Shown: positions 6,827 to 12,862 of the stretch, one piece after another
Numbering within the stretch: position 1 is the stretch's first letter
Layout: the number at the start of each line of letters is the position of its first letter
Translations under genes and position numbers: made by a program
Notes under the pieces: model-generated
The model's database searches: none
The model's input: only the letters and a program-made list of their open reading frames with translations
Told to the model about the DNA's origin: nothing
DNA from: an uncultured Woeseiaceae bacterium
GTDB taxonomy: Bacteria > Pseudomonadota > Gammaproteobacteria > Woeseiales > Woeseiaceae
NCBI GenBank assembly: GCA_947259435.1
Contig: CAMYMP010000171.1
Span: 1-12,862, forward strand
Direction: 5' to 3'
Length of the DNA stretch: 12,862 nucleotides

Positions 6827-7221
6827 AGGTTTTCGAGCGAGTTATCACATTGTCCAATCCCGCGACGGTCAGCGGCCGAATCAAGGTAGATGGAGATGTC
6901 AGGGTCCGATTTCTGCTGCAGCGACGTCGCGCGACGGAAACGCTCGAGGACGCATTGGTCGGTGGTCCCATCAGGCAGATTGGCGTGTGGGAAGGTTCAA
7001 GCACAAACTGGACTGATTTCTCGCTCGACTATAACCAGCCGAGGGTCGCAACACACTCGGTGCGATTGCTGATTGACGTCGTCGACATCAGTGAAGACAA
7101 GTCAGGAGCCACCGTGTCACTCGACGACCTTGCCTGGGTGGAGTGGCAGACGCCCTGGCTCGACGATAACGAGGCCGCACCAAGCGCCAGGTTTGCCACG
7201 CACATTCAGTTTCAGATGTGA
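6790..7221 (+). pseudogene. Displaced C-terminal end of the CapA-like protein
   Basis: This frame carries the remainder of the CapA-like protein after the 26-bp duplication: VPAGEQTVRSGMKVFERVI continues directly from the NNLLEIRVPAGEQT read in the first frame. It encodes a beta-sandwich-looking region (SGRIKVDGDVRVRFLLQRR, GVWEGSSTNWTDFSLDY, VRLLIDVVDISEDKSG, VSLDDLAWVEWQTPWLD) that resembles galactose-binding-like domains; this resemblance is by pattern only. An in-frame GTG at 6790 lies inside the repeat and has no clear ribosome site, so independent translation is unlikely. The TGA is at 7219-7221. Confidence 0.75.
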
Positions 7222-7255
7222 GCGGGCCCTGATCCCGCGCAGGAGGCGCTCAGCT

Positions 7256-7340
7256 TGTGCCCTCAAGTCGCCGTATGGCAGAGTGCCTGCAGAGGGCACA
7301 TCATGTATTCCTTGCGCTTCTTGAGGTTTCAACACCTTTT
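7256..7340 (+). promoter_or_regulatory. Structured leader upstream of the DASS transporter gene, possible attenuator
   Basis: A 9-bp inverted repeat pairs 7256-7264 (TGTGCCCTC) with 7292-7300 (GAGGGCACA), with a small hairpin GGCA-GAG-TGCC inside the loop (7277-7287). Part of the left arm, CCTCAAG (7261-7267), can instead pair with CTTGAGG (7320-7326). That segment overlaps a third weak stem, AGGT/ACCT (7324-7327 with 7334-7337), followed by TTTT. Mutually exclusive pairings of this sort are seen in attenuators, but the last stem is short and no promoter was identified. The whole gap is 7222-7373; a GCGGG/CCCGC stem (7222-7238) also follows the CapA stop. Confidence 0.35.
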
Positions 7341-7373
7341 AAGTACTAACAAGAATAATAACGGGGAAGCGAG

Positions 7374-8873
7374 TTGATCACCGCATCCAGACCGGGTGAG
7401 CCACCGGTCAATCGGGAAATCAAGACGTACCAACGCATTGGTCGGATACTCGGCCCGGCAGTCTTCGCGTTGATGTTCGCAACAGAACATTGGCAGGAAA
7501 CGATGTCACCGCAGGCTTGGCGGGTTGCCGCTGTCGGAATCTGGATGGCGATCTGGTGGGCCACCGAAGCCATCCCCGTATTTGTGACCGCGTTTCTGCC
7601 GATCGTCGCTTTTGCACCGCTCGGTATTGCTCCAATACGCGATGCAGCCGCGCCTTACGCGAATCCGATCATCTACCTGTTCCTGGGCGGATTCATCATG
7701 GCGCTCACGCTCGAGAAATGGCACCTGCATAAACGTATAGCGCTGGCGATTCTGGATCGCGTAGGAACAAACGGGCGGCGACTGATCGGCGGCTTCATGT
7801 TCGTTTGCGCCCTGCTGAGCATGTGGATGACAAATACGTCCACGACGATGATGCTATTGCCGATCGTCCTGAGTGTTTCATCGGTGATACGTGACAATGC
7901 CGGAGACCTGACCGCCAACGAGCGCCACCAATTCCAGGTGGCAATGCTGCTGGGCCTCGCCTACTCAGCGAGCATCGGCGGCCTCGCAACACTTATCGGA
8001 ACGCCACCGAATGCGCTGCTGGTTGGTTTCATGGCTGAAAACTACGGCATCCAGATCAGCTTCGCGCGCTGGATGCTGGTTGGCTTGCCGATTACTTTCA
8101 TAATGTTACCGATCGCCTGGTTCGTGCTGACGCGCATCATTTTTAAAGTGAATATCCCGGCCAGTGAGGCGGTCGAAAAGCATTTACACAGAATGCGCGA
8201 AGAAATGGGTCCGATGACGACACCGGAAAAGCGGGTCGCGATAGTTTTCGGTGCCGTGATCTTCAGCTGGATGATGGGACGGCCTATTGCCGAGTGGTTC
8301 GGACTAACCGGCATTTCCGATTCGGGCATCGTGATGACCGCCGCTATCCTGCTGTTCATGCTGCCGAGCGGTGATCGCTCTCAGCCGCAGTTGATGACCT
8401 GGCATGACGCGAGCCGTTTGCCCTGGGGCGTGTTGATCCTGTTCGGGGGCGGCCTGAGCCTGGCGGCGGCCGTATCGGGTTCGGGGCTGGCTCTGTGGCT
8501 CGGTGAGGGATTGGCACCCTTGAATTCACTCGGCACAGCCGTTCTCGTTGTCGCGGCCGTCACCATGGTCATATTCCTGACGGAACTCACGAGCAATCTC
8601 GCGACGACCGCGACGTTGTTGCCGGTTGTAGGTGCGATTGCGCTGCAGGCAGGTGTGCCGCCGATCGTGCTGACCGTGCCGATTACAATCGCCGCAAGCT
8701 GCGCTTTCATGCTGCCCGTGGCGACCCCGCCCCGCGACCGGCACCATCAGTATTCCGGAAATGATAAGAGCAGGGTTCGCTCTGAACCTGCTCGGAATCG
8801 TCATGGTGACAGTGATTTCGCTGTTTGCGGCGCCCTGGCTGCTGGCATAAAGGGTGTTCGTACAAACCGGTAG
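7374..8873 (+). CDS. DASS/SLC13-family sodium:carboxylate transporter, frameshifted near the C-terminus
   Basis: This is an inner-membrane symporter of the divalent anion:Na+ symporter family, probably importing di- or tricarboxylates with sodium. The start is TTG at 7374 with a GGGGA site 8 bases before; no ATG alternative fits. Signature elements are the first Ser/Asn-Thr motif MWMTNTSTTMMLLPI (~150), GGLATLIGTPPNALLVG (~202-218), PWGVLILFGGGLSLA (~345-360) and the second motif ELTSNLATTATLLPVV (~403). Native reading stops after MLPVATPP (~453). The expected N-A-I-V-F codons are missing at about 8732-8733, and the true tail continues in another frame (ATGTISIPEMIRAGFALNLL) to a TAA at 8848-8850. 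A 14-base loss accounts exactly for both the missing residues and the frame; restored length would be 496. The observed frame ends in a polar tail at 8873, so the final transmembrane helix is lost. Substrate unknown. Confidence 0.88.
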   Translation: MITASRPGEPPVNREIKTYQRIGRILGPAVFALMFATEHWQETMSPQAWRVAAVGIWMAIWWATEAIPVFVTAFLPIVAFAPLGIAPIRDAAAPYANPIIYLFLGGFIMALTLEKWHLHKRIALAILDRVGTNGRRLIGGFMFVCALLSMWMTNTSTTMMLLPIVLSVSSVIRDNAGDLTANERHQFQVAMLLGLAYSASIGGLATLIGTPPNALLVGFMAENYGIQISFARWMLVGLPITFIMLPIAWFVLTRIIFKVNIPASEAVEKHLHRMREEMGPMTTPEKRVAIVFGAVIFSWMMGRPIAEWFGLTGISDSGIVMTAAILLFMLPSGDRSQPQLMTWHDASRLPWGVLILFGGGLSLAAAVSGSGLALWLGEGLAPLNSLGTAVLVVAAVTMVIFLTELTSNLATTATLLPVVGAIALQAGVPPIVLTVPITIAASCAFMLPVATPPRDRHHQYSGNDKSRVRSEPARNRHGDSDFAVCGALAAGIKGVRTNR

Positions 8874-8985
8874 GGACAAATGGTATTTTTTCGGTGAAAA
8901 TGATGCGGATTGCGCGTGTACGCGTGTATTTAACTATAGTGGCGCTAATAACAATAAAATTTTACAAAAAATCAGGGGGTGACTC

Positions 8986-11976
8986 ATGAATATTCCATCG
9001 CAATGTGACGGTCATCTGTGCCGTCGAGCTTTGTTCGCAATCTTCACGACCGCACTGCTGGCAGGGCCCGGATCGGCTCTTGCACAGGAAAAAGACGACG
9101 ATATCGAAGAGATCACGGTCACCGGGTCACAGATCAGGGGCGCGAAAATTTCTGATGCACTACCCGTGTCAGTTATCGATGCCAGCGACATTGAGGCACT
9201 TGGAGTAGATTCGGGCGATGAACTCATCGAGTTCATGGCGGAACAGGGACAGAACTTCTTCAGCGAGGCGGAGAATATTAGCGGTGGTGTGAACTCCGCG
9301 CGCGGCGACATCGGCGCCTATAACCTTCGCAACCTCGGTACCGGAAATACACTCGTATTATTGAACGGCAGACGGCTGGTCAATGCGGCTGCTTATCAGA
9401 CCGAAGCAGTGGGCGGAAGCTTTATTCCGGTCAACACGGTTAATGCGCAAAGCTTGCCGGTATTCGGTCTGGAGAGGGTCGAAGTGCTTAGAGATGGCGC
9501 GTCGGCTATCTATGGCGCCGATGCTGTAGCCGGCGTTGTCAATTACGTGCTAAAGACCGATTTCGAAGGCTTTAATATTCGAACGCGTTTCAGCAGTTAC
9601 GATCATGTTCCTCGCGATGATCAACGCTTCTCGGTTGAATGGGGCAAGAATTTCAATGGCGGCCAGACGAATCTTGGCGTGTTTCTCGATCACTATCGTC
9701 GCGACAGGGTCAATTCTCAAGACGAAGCACGTTGGGCCGACGCCGACTTCAGGCGCCTCGTGCCGGTTGGGTCTCCGTGGGAAGGCGATACTCGATTCAG
9801 GAACAACAGCATTAATTCCGAGTATGGGCAATACGACATCATCGGCGGCAGCATTGGCGGTATTACGGATGGGTCCGGTGAGTTCGAGACTTTCCCAATC
9901 GGCCATCCGAATTGCGAGTGGGATCTGGGTTTCGGCACCTGCGGCGCTGTCGATGGCGCGGGAATCTTTCGCCACAACCTCAACGAGAACAGGGATTTGT
10001 TCGGTGAGCTGGATCGAACGAACTTGTATGCGTACCTGAATCACGAATTTGAGAACGGTGTCGAAAGCTACACGGAATTTTCCGCCTATATTTCGAATAC
10101 CAATACGATTCGCCATGCTTCGGCCAAACTTGGTGCTGTGGCGCGATACGAAATAGCCGCTGATAACTATTACAATCCGTTCGGCCCGGTTGGCTCTCCG
10201 AACAGGCTGCCAGACAGCGTTGTTGGCGCAGGCAGTATTCCGGTTGAAGGCTTTGCGTTGCAAATCGATAACCGGCGCTGGACAGAGGCGCCGAGAATCG
10301 TCGACAACGATGGCGAGACCTATCGTTTCCTGCAGGGATTCCGGGGACAGTGGGGAGATTGGGATTGGGATACGGCGGTTATCTGGTCCAAAGCCGAAAA
10401 AGAAGATATCACTCATAATCGGATCTCGAACACGCTGTTGCAGCAGGCGTTGAACGATACAACGCCGTCGGCCTACAACGCATTCTCTGGACGTGTCAAT
10501 ACAAATATCGAGCAGATGCTGATCGACGTCAGGAGAGACAACGAGACGGAATTAAAGCTGATCGACTTCAAGCTGTCGAGAAACGACTTGTTCGAAATGC
10601 CTGCCGGGCCGGTCGGCCTGCTAGCCGGCATAGAGTTTCGTGAAGAGTCATTCGTAGACAATCGCGATCCGCGTCTCGACGGCACCATTAACTATGTCGA
10701 CAACAGCGGCAACACCTTTCCGTTTGTATCCGATGTGATGAACTCGAGTCCGAGTTCCGACAGTCGCGGCAGCCGGGACGTAACATCGCTGTTTACTGAG
10801 TTGCAGATTCCATTGTTCGAGAGCGTCGATGTGCAAGCGGCGCTACGCTACGAGGACTTCTCCGACATTGGCAATACGACGGTTCCGAGGCTCGCGGTCG
10901 GATGGCGGCCTATTGACCAGGTGCTGTTGCGCGCGTCGTGGTCTGAAGCGTTCAGAGTGCCAAATCTAGTGACCGTCAACGAGGGCGATGTCGCGCGAAA
11001 CAATACCAGGGATGATTTCGTGTGTTTCTTTGCCGATCCTGACGAAGATACGCTCGATTGCCGCTACGCCATGCAGCGCCTGGCATCCGGCAGCCAATCA
11101 CTGGTGCCTGAGGAATCGACGAACACCTCTTTCGGCATCGTCGTAGATCCGATCGAAAACCTGACGGTTACGCTGGATTTCTGGGAAATCGAAAAGGACA
11201 ATACGATCGGCCTGTTCGGCGAAGAAAACCATACGGCGCTCGACCTGTTGTTCCTGCTGGAGCAAGGCACGGCGAATTGCGCGACGCTGGCGGGTAACCC
11301 GGCCGTCGTACGGGAAGATCCGTCAACACTTGACGCCGTGGAGTCACAGGTTTACCTGGATGCGGGCATCTGCCCGGTCGGCGCGGTAATCCGGGTTGAT
11401 GATCGGTACGCGAATCTGGATACCCGCACGATACGTGGGTACGACGTTGGCATCTATTACAATCTGGACACGGCGATTGGCAATTTCGACCTGCGTTACG
11501 TTGGTGCATTCCTTGACAAGTATGAACAAAAAGCAGGCGGTGATGCGGCGTTGCTCGTTGCGGCTCAGCAATCTGGGCAATTGCCTTCCGACGTTCCGGT
11601 CGTCGGTTTTGACGACTTGGTCCGGCAGAACGGCAATGCAGAATCCAAACATACGATCCGTATTGGTTGGAGCAAAGACGCGTGGGGTGCCGCGCTGACA
11701 GGCCTTAAGCTAGGCGATTTTATTCAAACGTCGCTCAATATTGATGACGGTACTCCGAACGGGATCGACTATGTCATTCCGTCAATGACGACCTACAACG
11801 CATCGCTTGATTATCGATTCAGTTTGATGGATGCAGAGGATCTGAGAGTTCGTCTGGGAATCAACAATATTACCGACGAACGTGCGCCGCTTGCGGACGT
11901 GCGGTTTAGCTATTTCTCGGATATGCACCGCGACCTCGGCATCAACTATTATCTCGACCTGAAGCTGCAATTCTGA
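8986..11976 (+). CDS. TonB-dependent outer-membrane receptor
   Basis: This is a gated 22-strand outer-membrane transporter energised by TonB-ExbBD, taking up an unknown large or scarce substrate. The start at 8986 has a strong AGGGGGTGA ribosome site. The signal peptide ends near ALA33-QEK. A TonB-box-like EEITVTG (41-47) leads into the plug domain (~50-185: DALPVSVIDASDIEALG, YNLRNLGTGNTLVLLNGRR, GLERVEVLRDGASAIYGAD). The barrel runs to the terminal Phe in YYLDLKLQF, with LLRASWSEAFRVPNL and LRVRLGINNITDERAPL. At 996 residues it appears complete. There is no STN signalling domain. It belongs to the large-plug class common in marine Gammaproteobacteria, several of which take up peptides or glycans. 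In the upstream gap (8874-8985), TATAGT at 8935-8940 may be a -10, with only a poorly spaced TTGCGC as -35. A strong terminator follows the stop at once. Confidence 0.93.
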   Translation: MNIPSQCDGHLCRRALFAIFTTALLAGPGSALAQEKDDDIEEITVTGSQIRGAKISDALPVSVIDASDIEALGVDSGDELIEFMAEQGQNFFSEAENISGGVNSARGDIGAYNLRNLGTGNTLVLLNGRRLVNAAAYQTEAVGGSFIPVNTVNAQSLPVFGLERVEVLRDGASAIYGADAVAGVVNYVLKTDFEGFNIRTRFSSYDHVPRDDQRFSVEWGKNFNGGQTNLGVFLDHYRRDRVNSQDEARWADADFRRLVPVGSPWEGDTRFRNNSINSEYGQYDIIGGSIGGITDGSGEFETFPIGHPNCEWDLGFGTCGAVDGAGIFRHNLNENRDLFGELDRTNLYAYLNHEFENGVESYTEFSAYISNTNTIRHASAKLGAVARYEIAADNYYNPFGPVGSPNRLPDSVVGAGSIPVEGFALQIDNRRWTEAPRIVDNDGETYRFLQGFRGQWGDWDWDTAVIWSKAEKEDITHNRISNTLLQQALNDTTPSAYNAFSGRVNTNIEQMLIDVRRDNETELKLIDFKLSRNDLFEMPAGPVGLLAGIEFREESFVDNRDPRLDGTINYVDNSGNTFPFVSDVMNSSPSSDSRGSRDVTSLFTELQIPLFESVDVQAALRYEDFSDIGNTTVPRLAVGWRPIDQVLLRASWSEAFRVPNLVTVNEGDVARNNTRDDFVCFFADPDEDTLDCRYAMQRLASGSQSLVPEESTNTSFGIVVDPIENLTVTLDFWEIEKDNTIGLFGEENHTALDLLFLLEQGTANCATLAGNPAVVREDPSTLDAVESQVYLDAGICPVGAVIRVDDRYANLDTRTIRGYDVGIYYNLDTAIGNFDLRYVGAFLDKYEQKAGGDAALLVAAQQSGQLPSDVPVVGFDDLVRQNGNAESKHTIRIGWSKDAWGAALTGLKLGDFIQTSLNIDDGTPNGIDYVIPSMTTYNASLDYRFSLMDAEDLRVRLGINNITDERAPLADVRFSYFSDMHRDLGINYYLDLKLQF

Positions 11977-11981
11977 TCACG

Positions 11982-12749
11982 GTGAAACTCGACAAACGAA
12001 AAGGGGGCTTCGCCCCCTTTTTGCTAATTACCCTGTTGTCGGGGGTCGGCCTGGCGGCATGCGCCACTGCCGAGCAGGCGTCCATCGCTGTTACCCCTCC
12101 CGCGAAAGTACTGTTCGTTGGCAACAGCTTCACTTATTACAACGACAGCCTGCACAAGCACTTTCGTAAACTCACCTGGGCGTCGGGCCTGTTCACACCC
12201 GAGAATTCCCGGTCACGGATCATGACGATATCGGGCGGGCAGCTGCCCGAGCACGCGGGCGGTTTCAAGAACGTTGTTTCGGCAGAACACTGGGACGTCG
12301 TCGTAATGCAAGGGCATAGCGTGGGTCCGATCAGCGAAACTACGGCAGAACCTTTCAGGAAAGCCGCGCGAAAGTATGCGGCCATCGCTCGCAAGCAGGG
12401 CACGCGACCCGTGTTCTTCATGACCTGGGCGTATACCGGCAAACCGGAAATGACGGCACAGATCGACAAGGCTTACACGGACATCGGGCGCGAACTCGAC
12501 GCGCAGGTTGTACCAGTGGGGCTTGCCTTCGCCACGGTGACGGCCGAACGGCCGGATATTCCGCTTCGAATCGACGACGGCCGCCATCCGTCGCTGGCCG
12601 GCACCTATCTTGCCGCCTGTACCTTTTTTGCCGCGCTGTACGACCGGTCACCGGTTGGTCTTTTGTACGACGCCGGGTTGGGTAAGGACACCGCTCTGTA
12701 CCTGCAGCAGGTGGCCTGGAAAACGGTACAGGATTACGCCGGGCGCTGA
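11982..12749 (+). CDS. SGNH-hydrolase-like lipoprotein
   Basis: This is a predicted periplasmic or surface hydrolase of the SGNH/GDSL type, possibly an esterase or deacetylase. The nucleophile block is VLFVGNSFTYYND (Ser49, with Asn48), the Gly block ISGGQLPEH (83-91), the third block VVVMQGHSVGP, and the catalytic dyad D199-G-R-H202 in IDDGRHPSLAGTYLAA. The lipobox GLAAC puts the lipid-bearing Cys at 27. The start is uncertain: GTG at 11982 lies 5 bases after the receptor stop and has no Shine-Dalgarno. It gives a good basic n-region (MKLDKRK), but codons 7-14 are the receptor's terminator hairpin. The only later in-frame start before the Cys (TTG at 12021) would leave no positive charge. 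Either the DNA has a dual role or a deletion removed the original intergenic DNA and start. Confidence 0.8.
   Translation: MKLDKRKGGFAPFLLITLLSGVGLAACATAEQASIAVTPPAKVLFVGNSFTYYNDSLHKHFRKLTWASGLFTPENSRSRIMTISGGQLPEHAGGFKNVVSAEHWDVVVMQGHSVGPISETTAEPFRKAARKYAAIARKQGTRPVFFMTWAYTGKPEMTAQIDKAYTDIGRELDAQVVPVGLAFATVTAERPDIPLRIDDGRHPSLAGTYLAACTFFAALYDRSPVGLLYDAGLGKDTALYLQQVAWKTVQDYAGR
11999..12022 (+). terminator. Rho-independent terminator after the TonB-dependent receptor gene
   Basis: AAAAGGGGGC (11999-12008) pairs perfectly with GCCCCCTTTT (12012-12021) around a TTC loop, and the T run continues to 12022. It lies 22 bases after the receptor stop, a standard placement. It overlaps the first codons of the downstream SGNH-hydrolase reading frame, which is unusual. 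Confidence 0.85.
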
Positions 12750-12782
12750 ACGTCGCCATTCATCCGAATAAAGTAGTAAATG

Positions 12783-12806
12783 CTAATTTATAGACAACTA
12801 AATTAG
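12783..12806. promoter_or_regulatory. Inverted repeat, likely operator
   Basis: CTAATTTA (12783-12790) and TAAATTAG (12799-12806) form a perfect 8-bp inverted repeat around TAGACAAC. The right half is also part of a local palindrome, ACTAAATTAGT. It spans the -35 region of the promoter at 12791-12819, so a bound dimeric regulator would block or position RNA polymerase. The regulator is not identified. Confidence 0.55.
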
Positions 12807-12819
12807 TATCATCTATATT
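12791..12819 (+). promoter_or_regulatory. Sigma-70 promoter for a gene beyond the right edge
   Basis: TAGACA (12791-12796) and TATATT (12814-12819) are separated by exactly 17 bases and each matches the sigma-70 consensus at five of six positions. The predicted start is near 12826. A likely next gene begins at ATG 12854 (M-T-P, with GGGTGG just upstream) or at the in-frame GTG 12848; only a few codons are visible, so its product cannot be named. Confidence 0.65.
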
Positions 12820-12862
12820 GGCCGCATCACAGGGATACAGACGGGTGGTGACGATGACTCCT

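Noticed and set aside
6750..6830. Programmed ribosomal frameshift in the CapA-like gene
   Set aside because: There is no slippery heptamer with a stimulatory structure; the exact 26-bp duplication fully explains the frame change.
8851..8895. Terminator after the transporter gene at the TTTTTT tract (8885-8890)
   Set aside because: Only three or four bases can pair ahead of the T run, too weak to call.
9550..10416. 288-codon open frame antisense to the TonB-dependent receptor
   Set aside because: It lies wholly opposite a confidently assigned receptor gene, has no recognisable motif, and is a composition shadow.
1..12862. CRISPR array, tRNA or rRNA genes, transposase, phage or toxin-antitoxin genes
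   Set aside because: No regularly spaced repeats, cloverleaf patterns or matching proteins were seen on either strand.

Overview
The window reads as chromosomal DNA of a gammaproteobacterium. The order TorF-type porin / ubiK / comM, the nitrogen-type sigma-54 promoter, and the set of a large TonB-dependent receptor (TBDR), a DASS transporter and periplasmic hydrolases resemble marine or sediment Gammaproteobacteria (Woeseiaceae or Chromatiales relatives). The family-level placement is a guess from gene content, not from a phylogenetic marker. No phage, plasmid, insertion sequence, CRISPR array, tRNA or rRNA was seen.

Layout. (1) 1-377, minus: 5' part of a TorF-family porin gene, read from an unusually clear sigma-54 promoter (434-449) with two NtrC-like sites upstream. 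(2) 626-2204, plus: ubiK, broken by an internal deletion, then comM, which lacks two conserved blocks. (3) 2213-5120, minus: a monohaem cytochrome c gene without an export signal or anchor, an M14 zinc carboxypeptidase lipoprotein gene and a D-amino-acid dehydrogenase gene; the last two are nearly abutting, dehydrogenase first. (4) 5198-7221, plus: a secreted CapA-type metallophosphoesterase-like protein whose C-terminal domain is thrown out of frame by a perfect 26-bp tandem duplication. (5) 7374-8873, plus: a DASS (SLC13) transporter whose last ~45 residues are frameshifted. (6) 8986-12749, plus: a 996-residue TBDR, then an SGNH-hydrolase-like lipoprotein whose signal-peptide codons overlap the receptor's terminator. 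(7) 12750-12862: an intergenic region with a strong sigma-70 promoter laid over an inverted repeat, serving a gene beyond the right edge.

Function. The middle and right parts fit scavenging: outer-membrane uptake (TBDR), exported hydrolases (M14 peptidase, SGNH lipoprotein, CapA-like protein), oxidation of D-amino acids at the inner membrane, and carboxylate import (DASS). That these act on one substrate is inference only.

The most striking feature is not a new system but a pattern of damage. Within 12.9 kb there are three clear internal losses relative to the families (one in ubiK, two in comM), a ~14-nt loss in the transporter gene, a 26-bp tandem duplication in capA, and two further junctions that could be deletions (cytochrome N-terminus; receptor terminator / SGNH start). 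This could be assembly or amplification error or real gene decay; read mapping would decide. I found no convincing undescribed defence or mobile system.
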